DNA of 33,824 nt from Vicinamibacteria bacterium (GTDB lineage: Bacteria > Acidobacteriota > Vicinamibacteria > Fen-336). How positions within the stretch are numbered: the stretch's first letter is position 1; each line of letters begins with the position of its first letter. A program made the translations under genes and the position numbers. Where the stretch lies: positions 1 to 33,824 of the forward strand of contig JAMPXO010000050.1 of the NCBI GenBank assembly GCA_023701125.1, given 5' to 3'. The notes beneath the pieces are model-generated. The model worked only from the letters and a program-made list of their open reading frames with translations. It was not told where the DNA came from and did not search any database. Of the stretch, positions 7,483 to 16,568 are shown in pieces.

Positions 7483-9042
7483 TCATCGGTCGTTGCCCGC
7501 GTACGACAGATTGAAGCTCTTGTTGATGACCGGGAAGTCCGGGACGATGTTGCCGGGCACGGCGCGCACCAGCGCCGGCCAGTTCCGCGAGCTGGGATCG
7601 GTGACCTTCACGCGGTCGATGCCGCCGCGGGCGTCCGTGCGCACCCAGTGCAGGCACTCGCCGCGCCAGCCCTCCGCCCAGCCGAGCGCCGACGCTTCGG
7701 CCGGCAGGGCGTCGGGGAGCGGGCTCAGCAGCGCACCGTCGGGCAGGGCGTCCAGCACTTGCGCGAGCAGCGACAGCGACTGCTCCACCTCGCGCGCGCG
7801 GACCATCAACCGGGCGCGCACGTCGCCGACTTCTTCGACCGGCACCTCGAAACGCAGGCCGCGATAAGCGTCGTGCGGCTGGTCGCGGCGCAGGTCGAGG
7901 TCGAGCCCCGAGGCTCGCGCCGCCACCCCGACCACGCCCAGCTCGCGGGCCACCTGGGTCTCCAGCACGCCGGTGCCGTCGACGCGGTCGGTGAACGTGC
8001 CCGAGTCGATCAGCAGGCTCACCAGGTCCTTGAAGTCGCGGCCGAGCCGCGCCAACTGCGCCATCAGCTCCTTGCGGCTGCGCAACGTGAGGTCGCACTT
8101 CACGCCGCCCGCGGCGATCGTCCCGCGCAGCAGGCGCGAGCCGAACAACCGCTCGTGGGACCGCACCAGGTCCTCGCGGATCGCCTGGGCGCGGCTGGCG
8201 GGCACCGTGAAGGCGACGTCGGTGGCGATCGCGCCGACGTCCGCGACGTGGTTGTAGACGCGCTCGAGCTCGAGCAGCGCGACCCGCAGGTGGCGAGCGC
8301 GCGGCGGCGGCTCGACGCCCGCGAGGCGCTCGATCGCGTGGACCCAGGCCAGCGCGTGGCCCACGGCGGTATCACCCGAGATCGACTCGGCGAGGAACAG
8401 GCCGTGACGCCACGGCAGCCGCTCGAAGCGCTTCTCGATCCCCTTGTGCACGTAGAAGAGCCGCAGTTGCAGGTACAGCACGGGCTCGCCGGCGACGCCG
8501 AAGCGGAAGTGGCCGGGCTCGATGATGCCGGCGTGGACCGGGCCGACCGGGATGTGGAACACGCCCTCTCCGGTCACTGGCCGATAGGCGCGGTACTGCC
8601 CGCCCACCCGCGGCACGACACGCCGCTCGTCGAAGTCCTTGCGCAGCTCGAAGGCGCCCTCGGGCCAGTCGTCGTGCAGCGAGACGTGGTTGGGGTTCGG
8701 GTGCCCCGCGGGCACCGGGCCGAACGCGTCCATCACCTCGCGCTCGAACCAGTTGGCGGCCGGATGGCGGGCCGAGATCGACGGGAAGCCGGCGCCTGCC
8801 GGGACCACGGCCCACACTCGCACGAAGCCCGGCGGCTCGGCGCAGGCCCACAGGTGGTGGACCGCGGTGCGCCCCTCCCCTTCGTCCGTGCCGAACAGCG
8901 AGGCCAGGCGCAGCCCGGAGCCCGCCGCACGATCGGCGAGTGCGGGCAGCTCCGACAGCTCGGCCCGCACGACCCACTCGCCCGGCCGCTCCTCGACCAG
9001 GCCCTCGACGCCGAGGCGCTCGCGCCAGACCGCGGCGCTCAT
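7483..9042 (-). CDS. Ehr/Hyf complex large subunit (NuoC + NuoD/HyfG-like), lacking NiFe cysteines
   Basis: A 519-residue protein. Residues 1-145 are NuoC-like (NWFEREVMDAFG, then GHPNPNHVSLHDDWP and LRKDF); the rest is NuoD/HyfG/HycE-like (FHIPVGPVHAGIIEPGHF, YVHKGIEKRFE). Catalytic [NiFe] hydrogenases have a CxxC near the start and another at the end of this domain. Here the first site reads ESISGDTAVGH (220-229) and the last reads NKSFNLSYAGND: all four nickel-ligating cysteines are absent. It therefore cannot bind a [NiFe] centre and matches the Ehr class, where a quinone-like site is presumed. ATG 9042 overlaps the stop of the HyfF-like gene by four bases (ATGA). Confidence 0.9.
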   Translation of the reverse strand: MSAAVWRERLGVEGLVEERPGEWVVRAELSELPALADRAAGSGLRLASLFGTDEGEGRTAVHHLWACAEPPGFVRVWAVVPAGAGFPSISARHPAANWFEREVMDAFGPVPAGHPNPNHVSLHDDWPEGAFELRKDFDERRVVPRVGGQYRAYRPVTGEGVFHIPVGPVHAGIIEPGHFRFGVAGEPVLYLQLRLFYVHKGIEKRFERLPWRHGLFLAESISGDTAVGHALAWVHAIERLAGVEPPPRARHLRVALLELERVYNHVADVGAIATDVAFTVPASRAQAIREDLVRSHERLFGSRLLRGTIAAGGVKCDLTLRSRKELMAQLARLGRDFKDLVSLLIDSGTFTDRVDGTGVLETQVARELGVVGVAARASGLDLDLRRDQPHDAYRGLRFEVPVEEVGDVRARLMVRAREVEQSLSLLAQVLDALPDGALLSPLPDALPAEASALGWAEGWRGECLHWVRTDARGGIDRVKVTDPSSRNWPALVRAVPGNIVPDFPVINKSFNLSYAGNDR

Positions 9043-10523
9043 CGCCCGCCCTCGACCACCCGCGCCGCGGCGTGGATCAGCTCCAGCAGCCCCGGCGGAA
9101 GATAGAAGGCCGAGCCGACGGCCAGCACGGCCGCCAGCAGCATCGTCAGCGAGCCGAAGTCCATCTTCTCGACGTCGACCGGCCGTGCCGGCGCCGCGGG
9201 CTGCTCGCCCAGCACCAGACGGCCCGTCTGATACGCGAAGCCGCAGAACAGCAGCACCAGGCAACCGAGCAGGATCACGCTGGCCGCGAGATGCGGCCCG
9301 GCGAAGCCGGCCCTGAGGATGATCAGCTCGCTGAAGAACATGCCGAACGGCGGCGAGCCCGTCATGATCACCATCGCCAGCACGAACAGCGTGCTGGCCA
9401 CGGGCGTGCGGCCCAGCGTGCCCGGCCCGATCTGCTCGAAGTTCGACGACGAGTGGAGCTGAGCGAGGGTGCCGGCCGAGAAGAAGGCCAGCGGCTTGGC
9501 GATCGAGTGGTACGTGAGATGGAGCAGGGCCCCGAAGGTGGCCGCCTCGGCGCCGAGGCCGATGCCGATCGCCATGATCCCCACGTGCTCGACGCTCGAG
9601 TAGGCCAGCAGGCGCTTCAGGTTCCACTGGATCAGGATGAACGGCGTCGCGACCGCGACCGAGAGCAGGCCGAGCGCCAGCAGCAGGCGCGACGAGAAGC
9701 CCGGGCCCAGCGCGGCGTTGGCGATCGTGTGCACGCGCAGCAGGCAGTACAGCGCGCCGTTGAGCATGCCCACGGCCATCAGCACGCCGGCGGGCGACGG
9801 CGCCTCGCGATAGGCGTCGGGCTTCCACGTGTGCATCGGCGCCAGGCCGGCCTTGGTGCCGTAACCGACCAGCGCGAAGACCACGCCGAGCTTCAGCGTC
9901 AGCGGGTGCAACTGGCCCGCGACCTCGATCAGCCGCGTGACGTTGAGGCCGGCCATGCCCTCGCCCAGCACGCCGCGGCCCGCCGCGAACATCAGCACGG
10001 TGCCCAGCAGCGCGAAGGCGAGGCCGAGGCTGCCCAGCATCAGGAACTTCCAGGCGGCCTCCAGCGAGGTGTCGCGGTCGTGGAAGGCGACCAGGAAGAC
10101 GGAGGCGAGGGTCGTGACCTCGACCGCAATCCACAGGATGCCGAGGTTGTTGCAGACGGACACCAGCAGCATCGCGAACACGTAGAGCGGGACCAGCGCG
10201 TCGAACTCGCGGCGCTTCCAGGGTGTGAGCAGGCCGCGATCCTCGTTGCGGCGCAGGTAGGCGATGCCGTAGGCCCCCGACATCAGCCCCACCAGCGCCG
10301 ACAAGACGAGCACGAGCGCCGACAGCCCGTCGACGCGCAGCGCCTCGTCGAACGCGCCCGGCACCGCTCCCGCCAGGAACTGCGACGCCGTGCCCACGGC
10401 CAGCGCGAACGTCAGCGCCAGCCCGCCGACGAGGGCGATCTCCTTCCACCGGCGCGGCAGCGGCAACAGGCCCGCGAGCGCGGTCAGCAGCGGTACGGCC
10501 AGGGTCCACAACAGCAGGTTCAT
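9039..10523 (-). CDS. hyfF: HyfF-like antiporter-type proton-pumping membrane subunit
   Basis: A 494-residue multi-helix protein of the Mrp-antiporter/NuoN-NuoM superfamily, best matching HyfF of hydrogenase-4. Visible features are GYGTKAGLAPMHTWKPDAYREAPSP around residues 240-265 with the conserved discontinuous-helix lysine, NLKRLLAYSSVEHVG, and HSIAKPLAFFSAG with a second buried lysine. These charged residues form the ion channel in the family. The start ATG at 10523 gives a hydrophobic first helix right away. The stop overlaps the next gene by four bases and the preceding HyfE-like gene ends five bases upstream, so it is translated as part of the complex. Confidence 0.92.
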   Translation of the reverse strand: MNLLLWTLAVPLLTALAGLLPLPRRWKEIALVGGLALTFALAVGTASQFLAGAVPGAFDEALRVDGLSALVLVLSALVGLMSGAYGIAYLRRNEDRGLLTPWKRREFDALVPLYVFAMLLVSVCNNLGILWIAVEVTTLASVFLVAFHDRDTSLEAAWKFLMLGSLGLAFALLGTVLMFAAGRGVLGEGMAGLNVTRLIEVAGQLHPLTLKLGVVFALVGYGTKAGLAPMHTWKPDAYREAPSPAGVLMAVGMLNGALYCLLRVHTIANAALGPGFSSRLLLALGLLSVAVATPFILIQWNLKRLLAYSSVEHVGIMAIGIGLGAEAATFGALLHLTYHSIAKPLAFFSAGTLAQLHSSSNFEQIGPGTLGRTPVASTLFVLAMVIMTGSPPFGMFFSELIILRAGFAGPHLAASVILLGCLVLLFCGFAYQTGRLVLGEQPAAPARPVDVEKMDFGSLTMLLAAVLAVGSAFYLPPGLLELIHAAARVVEGGR

Positions 10524-10528
10524 CGGTC

Positions 10529-11176
10529 TCAGCCCTTCAGCTTCGAGAGGCGGCTGACGTCCATCGAGTCGAAGCGGTCGACGATGCGGTGGACCAGCAC
10601 CCCCAGCACCAGCACCGCCACGATGACGTCGAACGAGATGCCCAGCTCCACGATCAGCGGCATGCCGCTGGTGGCGCCCAGCGCCACCAGGAACACCGAG
10701 TTCTCGACCGTGAGCAGGGCCAGGATCTGGGTCACCGCCTTGCGCCGGGTGACCATCAGGAACAGGCCCATCAGCAGCATCGACAGCGAGACCCCGATCA
10801 CGTGATGGGCCGCGCCCTGCGCGCCGTCGGCCAGCCGCGTGCTGACGCGGTAGCCGACGACGGTCAGGCCGAGGCAGATCAGCAACGAGGAGGGCACGTT
10901 GAGGAACGGCTCGATCTCGCGGCGGATGCCGATGCGATCGATCACCCGCATCAGGAACCACGGGATCAGCAGCCCCTTCAACCCGATGGTCAGTGCCGCG
11001 CTGGCCAGCAGGTGGGCGTTGTGGCCGGCGAGGCCCATCACCAGCGCCACGCCGCCCAGCAGGACGGACTGGATCGCGTACAGCCGGATGGCCGTGAACA
11101 ACGCCTTCTGCCCGACCATCAGGTAGGCCGTCACCAGCATCCCGGCGGCGCAGAGGACGACCAGGTCCTGGCTCAT
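10529..11176 (-). CDS. hyfE: HyfE-like membrane subunit (NuoK-related)
   Basis: A 215-residue membrane protein, nearly identical in length to E. coli HyfE (216). It shows about six to seven hydrophobic helices, with LTIGLKGLLIPWFLMRVIDRIG, and ILALLTVENSVFLVALG carrying the NuoK-type glutamate in a membrane helix. HyfE proteins form part of the proton path linking the large subunit to the antiporter modules. ATG 11176 is eight bases after the HyfC-like stop; the frame is open further upstream but that region belongs to the HyfC gene in another frame. Confidence 0.92.
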   Translation of the reverse strand: MSQDLVVLCAAGMLVTAYLMVGQKALFTAIRLYAIQSVLLGGVALVMGLAGHNAHLLASAALTIGLKGLLIPWFLMRVIDRIGIRREIEPFLNVPSSLLICLGLTVVGYRVSTRLADGAQGAAHHVIGVSLSMLLMGLFLMVTRRKAVTQILALLTVENSVFLVALGATSGMPLIVELGISFDVIVAVLVLGVLVHRIVDRFDSMDVSRLSKLKG

Positions 11177-11184
11177 CGCGGCGC

Positions 11185-12126
11185 TCACAGGAAGCGCAGC
11201 GCCAGCGCCAGGAAGGCGAGGCCGAGCGAGGCCGACATCAGCTCCGGCACCCGGAACAGCCGCAGCTTGGCGTTGGTGACCTCGACCAGGGTGACGCCGA
11301 CCGACAGCAGGAACAGCTTGGCGAGGTACAGGCCCGTGGCGATCGCGAGCGCCGCGGCCCCGACGCCGGTCGCCAGGCCGAGCGGCAGGAACAGGTTGAC
11401 CAGCACGGTCATGAACAGCAGCTCCTTGAGGGCCGAGGCCCACTCGACCAGGGCGAGGTCGGCGCCGGAGTACTCGAGCACCATCGCCTCGTGGATCATC
11501 GTCAGCTCGAGGTGGGTGGCGGGGTTGTCGACGGGCACCCGGCCCGCCTCGGCGATCAGCACGATGAAGAGCGCGGCCGCGGCCAGCAGGTCGCTGGGGT
11601 GGGCGGAGAGCCCGCGGGCGGCGGTCGTGCGCACCAGGTCGCCGAGGTTGAGCGAACCGCCCCACAGCGCGACCGTGAACAGGCCGAGCATCAGCGCGGG
11701 CTCGGCCAGGGCAGAGACGGCCATCTCGCGGCTCGAGCCCATGCCGCCGAACGGGCTGCCCGTGTCGAGCGCGGCCGCCGCGAGGAAGAAGCGGCCCAGC
11801 GCCAGCAGGCCGACCAGCACCAGGATGCCGCCGGCCTCCTCGAGCGGCGCCCCGGCGACGATCACCGGCACCAGCGTGGTCGCCGCGACGGCGGTCGCGA
11901 AGTAGACGCGCGGGCCGGCGACGAACACCCAGCTCGACACGTCGGAGCGCACCGGCTCCTTGCCCAGCAGCTTGGCGAGGTCGTAGTAGCCCTGCAGCAG
12001 CGGCGGCCCCTGGCGGTTCTGGAACGCCGCCTTGAGCTTCTTGATGGTGCCGCGCAGCAGCGGCGCGAGGGCCAGCAGCACGGCGGCCTGCAGCAGGCCG
12101 AGACCGAAGGAGTCCACGAGGTTCAC
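11185..12126 (-). CDS. hyfC: HyfC-like membrane subunit (NuoH-related)
   Basis: A 313-residue NuoH/HyfC-family protein (E. coli HyfC about 315). It has the diagnostic QNRQGPPLLQGYYDLAKLL early on and the cytoplasmic loop AGRVPVDNPATHLELTMIHE with its conserved acidic residues, followed by VLEYSGADLALVEWA. In complex I this subunit forms the quinone chamber and the coupling point between redox and pump arms. The start is a GTG at 12126, overlapping the stop of the upstream HyfB-like gene (GTGA) and preceded by GGAGG seven bases away; no ATG fits. Confidence 0.93.
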   Translation of the reverse strand: MNLVDSFGLGLLQAAVLLALAPLLRGTIKKLKAAFQNRQGPPLLQGYYDLAKLLGKEPVRSDVSSWVFVAGPRVYFATAVAATTLVPVIVAGAPLEEAGGILVLVGLLALGRFFLAAAALDTGSPFGGMGSSREMAVSALAEPALMLGLFTVALWGGSLNLGDLVRTTAARGLSAHPSDLLAAAALFIVLIAEAGRVPVDNPATHLELTMIHEAMVLEYSGADLALVEWASALKELLFMTVLVNLFLPLGLATGVGAAALAIATGLYLAKLFLLSVGVTLVEVTNAKLRLFRVPELMSASLGLAFLALALRFL

Positions 12127-14159
12127 CGTCCACCTCCGAGCCAGATCAGGACGGCGATGCCGAGCACCAGCACGTAGGCCAGGTAGGCGTGCAGGCTGCC
12201 GGCCTGGATCACCCGCATCCGCTCCGCGGCCGCCATCACGCCGCGCATCAGCGGCTGGTAGATGAAGCGCTCGAAGGTGGGCTCGATGCCCGCCTGGTAC
12301 TTCACCTCGCTCGGGAAGTGCGGCTCCCCCACCAGCTCGACCTTGCGGGTCGGCCGGTACACCGAGCGGAAGACCATCATCAGCGGCTTGGCGAAGGCCG
12401 TCGCCGTGTACTCCGTGGCGGCGCTCAGCTCGCCGCCGCAGCCCCAGGTCGGCGCGGTGCGCACGGCGTACCCCGCCCGCCGCGACAGGCCGGCCGCCAG
12501 GCCCAGGCCCAGCAGCACCGCCACCGCCAGCGCCCAGGGCTCGAAGTGGTCGAAGTGGCCCGGCCCGGGCGAGAGCCGGAACGCCCCGCTCGCCCACTGC
12601 GCCCCTGGCGCGCTTTCTGTCAGCGACGCCGCGACGCCGAGGATCGGCTGCAGCACGAGGCCCGGGGCCACGCCGATCGTGATGCAGCCCGCGGCCAGCA
12701 CGGCCTGCGGCCACAGCATCGACCGTGGCGAGTCGTGGGCGAGCCGCGCGCCTTCACTGCGCGGCAAGGCGAGGAACGCGATGCCGAAGGCCTTCACGAA
12801 GGCCGTCGCCGCCAGCGCCGTGGTCAGCGCCAGCAGCGCGCCGGCCACCGGAAACACGAGCCGGCTCAGGTCCGGCGTCGCCTGGAACAGGAGCAGCAAC
12901 ACCTGGAACAGCAGCCACTCGCTGGCGAAGCCGTTGAGCAGCGGCAGCCCCGACAGGGCCGCGGCGCCGACGAGGAACAGCAGCGCGGTGCGCGGCATGC
13001 GCCGCACCAGCCCGCCCATCCGCTCCAGGTTGCGGGTGCCGGTCGCCATCACGACCCCGCCGGCGCCCAGGAACAGCAGACCCTTGAACAGCGCATGGTT
13101 GAGGGCGTGGAACAGCGACGCGGCGACGCCCAGCGCCGCCAGCTCGCCGCGGCCGGCCGCCTGCGCCATCATCCCGGCACCGAGGCCGAGCAGGATCACG
13201 CCGACGTTCTCGATCGTGCTGTACGCGAGCAGCCGCTTGAGGTCGACCTGGGCGAGCGCGTAGAGCACGCCCAGCACGGCCGTCAGCGCGCCGAGCGATG
13301 CGATCACCAGGCCCCACTCCCAGCGCGGCGTGCCGAGGCCGAAGGCGCACACCCGGAACAGGCCGTAGACGCCGGTCTTGACCAGCACCCCCGACATCAA
13401 CGCCGAGATGCTGGAGGGCGCGGCGGGATGGGCGTCGGGCAGCCACACGTGCAGCGGCACGGTGCCGGCCTTGACCCCGAAGCCGATCAGGAACAGCACG
13501 AACAGCAGGTCGCGCTGGCCGCCGAAGGCCAGCGCCCCGGACAGCACCGCCGTGAAGCTGATCGAGCCCGCCAGCGAGGCCAGCACGAAGAACCCGGCCA
13601 TCAGGCAGCCGGTGCCGACGTGCGACATCACGACGTAGGTGAACGCCGCGCGGCGGCTGTCGGATCGCTCGTGCTCGGTCGCCACCAATGCCGCCGAGCT
13701 GAGCGACATCAGCTCCCAGGCGAACAGGAAGGTCAGCACGTCGTCGGCCACGAAGACCAGCGCCATGGCCCCGACCAGCAGGTTGAAGCCCGCACCGAGC
13801 CACGCCGAACGGCGATCGAGCGGGCCGTGCCCCAGGTAGCCGAGGCTGTAGACCGCGATCGGGACGGCGAGCAGGCCGAGCACCAGCAGGAAGCCGGCGG
13901 ACAGCGGCGCGACCGCAAAAGACGCCGTGAAGCCGGAGGCCTGGTGGAAGAGCAGCGGCCCGCGCAGCGGCTCGCCGCTCGCCAGCACGATGACTGCCGC
14001 TGCAGTGGTCAGCGACGACGCCACGACGGCGCCCGTGAACGCCACCCGCCGACACCAGCGCGGCACCCGGAACAGCGCCAGCGCCGCGGCCGCAGCGCCC
14101 AGGTGCACGAGCAGGGCCAGCGGCACCAGGTTCTCCGACGCGGCCATCGACACGTCCAC
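12123..14159 (-). CDS. hyfB: HyfB-like antiporter-type pump subunit, copy 1
   Basis: A roughly 678-residue membrane protein of the HyfB/HycC/NuoL family (E. coli HyfB about 672). The buried ion-channel residues are present: Glu in FAWELMSLSS, Lys in FGVKAGTVPLHVWLP, Lys in HALFKGLLFLGAGG and Lys in AFVKAFGI. The C-terminal PTWGCGG plus EYTATAFAKPLM is a hallmark of hydrogenase-linked HyfB/HycC rather than true NuoL. GTG 14159 is chosen because GGAGGGG lies six bases before it and it overlaps closely with the upstream stop; an in-frame ATG at 14147 is the alternative. It is a tandem paralogue of the next gene upstream. Confidence 0.9.
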   Translation of the reverse strand: MDVSMAASENLVPLALLVHLGAAAAALALFRVPRWCRRVAFTGAVVASSLTTAAAVIVLASGEPLRGPLLFHQASGFTASFAVAPLSAGFLLVLGLLAVPIAVYSLGYLGHGPLDRRSAWLGAGFNLLVGAMALVFVADDVLTFLFAWELMSLSSAALVATEHERSDSRRAAFTYVVMSHVGTGCLMAGFFVLASLAGSISFTAVLSGALAFGGQRDLLFVLFLIGFGVKAGTVPLHVWLPDAHPAAPSSISALMSGVLVKTGVYGLFRVCAFGLGTPRWEWGLVIASLGALTAVLGVLYALAQVDLKRLLAYSTIENVGVILLGLGAGMMAQAAGRGELAALGVAASLFHALNHALFKGLLFLGAGGVVMATGTRNLERMGGLVRRMPRTALLFLVGAAALSGLPLLNGFASEWLLFQVLLLLFQATPDLSRLVFPVAGALLALTTALAATAFVKAFGIAFLALPRSEGARLAHDSPRSMLWPQAVLAAGCITIGVAPGLVLQPILGVAASLTESAPGAQWASGAFRLSPGPGHFDHFEPWALAVAVLLGLGLAAGLSRRAGYAVRTAPTWGCGGELSAATEYTATAFAKPLMMVFRSVYRPTRKVELVGEPHFPSEVKYQAGIEPTFERFIYQPLMRGVMAAAERMRVIQAGSLHAYLAYVLVLGIAVLIWLGGGR

Positions 14160-14161
14160 GC

Positions 14162-16195
14162 TCAGCCCCTCCACCACAAGAGCAACACCAGCCCCAGCAC
14201 CAGGGCGATCACATAGGCGAGGTAGGCGTGCAGGCTGCCGGCCTGGATCACCTTCATCCGCGAGGCGGCGTTCATCACCGCCCGCGCCAGCGGCGCGTAG
14301 AGGTAGCGCTCGAACGTGGGCTCGATCTCGGCCTCGTACTTCACCTCGGTCGGAAAGTGCGCCTCGCCCACCGTCTCGACCTTGCGGGTCGGCCGGTACA
14401 CCGCCGCGAAGATCAGCATCAGCGGCTTGGAGAACGCGGTCGCCGTGTACTCGGTGCGCGCGTCCAACTCGCCGCCGCAGCCCCAGGTCGGGGCCAACCG
14501 CACCGCGCGCCCCGCGACCCGCGCCAGGGCGAACGCCGCGGCCAGGCCGACGAGCAGTGCCAACGCCACCAGGGGCGGCACCAGGTGGTCGAAGTGCTCG
14601 GGCGGGGCGATCACGAACGCGCCGAGCACGAGCCCCGGCGGCGGCGTGACCCCGGGCAGCGAGCCCGTGACAGGGCCCAGCACGCGGAGTGCGAGCCCGG
14701 GTGCCAGGCCCAGCGCCACGCACGCGGCGGCCAGCGCCGCCTGCGGCGCGAGCATCGACCACGGCGACTCGTGGGCCGCGCGGGCGGCCTCGCTGCGTGG
14801 CAGGGCCAGGAACGTGATGCCGAACGCCTTCACGAAACACGCCGCCGCCAGCGCGCTGGTCAGCGCCAGCAGCGCGCCCGCCACCGGGAACAGGAAGCGC
14901 ACCAGCGCCTCCTGGCTGACCTGGAAACCGTAGAGGAAAGCCTGGAACAGCAGCCACTCGCTGGCGAAGCCGTTGAGCGGCGGTAGCGCCGAGATCGACG
15001 CCGCGCCGACCAGGAAGAACAGCGCCGTCCACGGCATGGCGCGGATCAGCCCGCCCATGTGCTCGATGTTGCGGGTGCCGGTCGCCATCACCACGCCGCC
15101 CGCGCCGAGGAACAGCAGGCCCTTGAACAGCGCGTGGTTGAGGACGTGGAACAGCGAGGCGGCGATGCCCAGCGCCGCCAGCTCGCCGCGGCCGGCGGAC
15201 AGCGCCATCATGCCGGCGCCGAGGCCGAGCAGGATGATGCCGACGTTCTCGATCGAGTGGTACGCCAGCAGCCGCTTGATGTCGTGCTGCATCAGCGCGT
15301 AGAGCACGCCGAGGATGGCCGAGGCGGCGCCGCACAGCAGGATCAGCACGCCCCACGACAACGAGGGCACGCCGAGCCCGAACGCGCACACCCGGTACAG
15401 GCCGTAGATGCCGGTCTTGATCAGCACCGCGGACATCAGCGCGGAGACCGCGGTCGGTGCGGCCGGGTGCGCCTCCGGCAACCAGACGTGCAACGGAATC
15501 ATGCCGGCCTTGACCCCGAAGCCCGCCAGGAACAGCAGGAAGACGCCGCTGCGTTCCGGCCCGGGTGGCAGCAGGTCGCCGGCCAGCAGTTGCGCGAACG
15601 CGAGCGAGGCGCTGCGTCGGGCCAGCAGCAGGAAGCCCGCGATCAGGCAGCCGGTCGCCAGGTGGGACAGGCCCAGGTACAGCAGGGCCGCACGCCGCGG
15701 CTGCGGGCGTTCGTGCTCCGTCGCCACCAGGGCCGTCGTGACCAGCGTCATCAGCTCCCAGGCGAACAGGAAGCCGATCACGCCATCGGCGACGAAGACC
15801 AGTTCGACCGCGCCCACCAGCGCGCACAACCCGACCCCCACGAAGCCCGAGCGACCGGCCGACGCGCCGTGCCCGAGGTAGGCCCGGCTGTACACGGCGA
15901 CCGGGATCGCGAGCACGGCCAGCACGAGCAGGAACCAGGCCGAGAGCCGGTCGACCGAGAAGCCGACGGCCAGCCCGGAGGCCGCGTGCCGCAGCAACGT
16001 CCCGCTCGGGCCCTGGCCGGTCGCCAGCACGGAAGCGGCGAGGCCGCCGGTGACCAGGGACGCGAGTGCCGAGCCCGCGAGCGCGATGTCCCGGCCGACG
16101 CCTGCACGTCGTGCGAAGGCCAACGCGACCGCGGCGCTGCCCAGCCGGATCGCCAGCGCGGCCGGCAGCGCCCAGCCGAGCCAGGAGTCAGGCAC
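14162..16195 (-). CDS. hyfB: HyfB-like antiporter-type pump subunit, copy 2
   Basis: A 677-residue protein closely related along its whole length to the adjacent HyfB-like copy, with the same channel residues (FAWELMTL, FGVKAGMIPLHVWLP, HALFKGLLFLGAGG, CFVKAFGI) and the same HyfB tail (PTWGCGG, EYTATAFSKPLM, AGSLHAYLAYV). It differs in the N-terminal helices and in the loop around residue 210. The start is GTG 16195, which overlaps the zinc-ribbon gene stop by eight bases. Hydrogenase-4 uses HyfB, HyfD and HyfF as three different pump subunits; here HyfD is missing and a second HyfB-like protein is present instead. Confidence 0.9.
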   Translation of the reverse strand: MPDSWLGWALPAALAIRLGSAAVALAFARRAGVGRDIALAGSALASLVTGGLAASVLATGQGPSGTLLRHAASGLAVGFSVDRLSAWFLLVLAVLAIPVAVYSRAYLGHGASAGRSGFVGVGLCALVGAVELVFVADGVIGFLFAWELMTLVTTALVATEHERPQPRRAALLYLGLSHLATGCLIAGFLLLARRSASLAFAQLLAGDLLPPGPERSGVFLLFLAGFGVKAGMIPLHVWLPEAHPAAPTAVSALMSAVLIKTGIYGLYRVCAFGLGVPSLSWGVLILLCGAASAILGVLYALMQHDIKRLLAYHSIENVGIILLGLGAGMMALSAGRGELAALGIAASLFHVLNHALFKGLLFLGAGGVVMATGTRNIEHMGGLIRAMPWTALFFLVGAASISALPPLNGFASEWLLFQAFLYGFQVSQEALVRFLFPVAGALLALTSALAAACFVKAFGITFLALPRSEAARAAHESPWSMLAPQAALAAACVALGLAPGLALRVLGPVTGSLPGVTPPPGLVLGAFVIAPPEHFDHLVPPLVALALLVGLAAAFALARVAGRAVRLAPTWGCGGELDARTEYTATAFSKPLMLIFAAVYRPTRKVETVGEAHFPTEVKYEAEIEPTFERYLYAPLARAVMNAASRMKVIQAGSLHAYLAYVIALVLGLVLLLWWRG

Positions 16196-16568
16196 GCGGC
16201 CTGCCGCCGACGCGTGGCCGCCGCGCCGGCTTGGGCGGCTTCTGCGGTGGGGGCGCCGGCTCCTCGACGGGGGCCTCGGGGATGTAGAGCAGGCGCTGAC
16301 AGTGCGGGCAGGTGTGGACTCCGGCCCGCAGCCGCGCGTGGCTCGCGAACATCGTCGGCAGCCGGATGTGGCAGCCCGAGCACGCGCCGTGCTCCAGCGC
16401 CACCAGCGGCGGCGTGTGCCCCACCTTCTGCAGCCAGTCGTATCGCTCCAGCAACCCGCGTGGCAGCTCGTGCTCGAGCGTCTCGTGGGTCACGCCCTGG
16501 CTGCCCGGAAGGTGCGCCAGGTGGCGCACCAGCAAGCCGACCTGGGCCGGCGTCGCATCGAACTTCAT
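16188..16568 (-). CDS. Small zinc-ribbon protein at head of Ehr operon
   Basis: A 126-residue cytoplasmic protein. The first 60 residues are predicted helical; then comes a C4 zinc ribbon, CSGCHIRLP followed about 18 residues later by CPHCQRLLYI, as in the C-terminal ribbon of DUF164/CT398-like proteins. A proline/arginine-rich basic tail follows. The CSGCH could be read as a haem c motif, but there is no signal peptide and the second CxxC pair fits zinc. The ATG overlaps the preceding receiver-like gene (ATGA). Its function is unknown; position suggests an accessory or assembly role for the complex, which is inference. Confidence 0.8.
   Translation of the reverse strand: MKFDATPAQVGLLVRHLAHLPGSQGVTHETLEHELPRGLLERYDWLQKVGHTPPLVALEHGACSGCHIRLPTMFASHARLRAGVHTCPHCQRLLYIPEAPVEEPAPPPQKPPKPARRPRVGGRPRA

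Noticed and set aside
7483-10509. A continuous minus-strand open frame of 1008 codons, suggesting a giant fusion of the large subunit with upstream sequence.
   Set aside because: Upstream of ATG 9042 the frame is a shadow of the HyfF-like gene, which is clearly coding in another frame; the 4-base ATGA overlap marks the real boundary.
6609-16195. Calling the complex a [NiFe] hydrogenase or formate hydrogenlyase.
   Set aside because: Both CxxC nickel-ligand pairs are absent in the large subunit, and no maturation or formate dehydrogenase genes are present.
16308-16394. CSGCH in the zinc-ribbon protein as a haem c site.
   Set aside because: No signal peptide, and a second CxxC pair at ribbon spacing completes a C4 zinc site.
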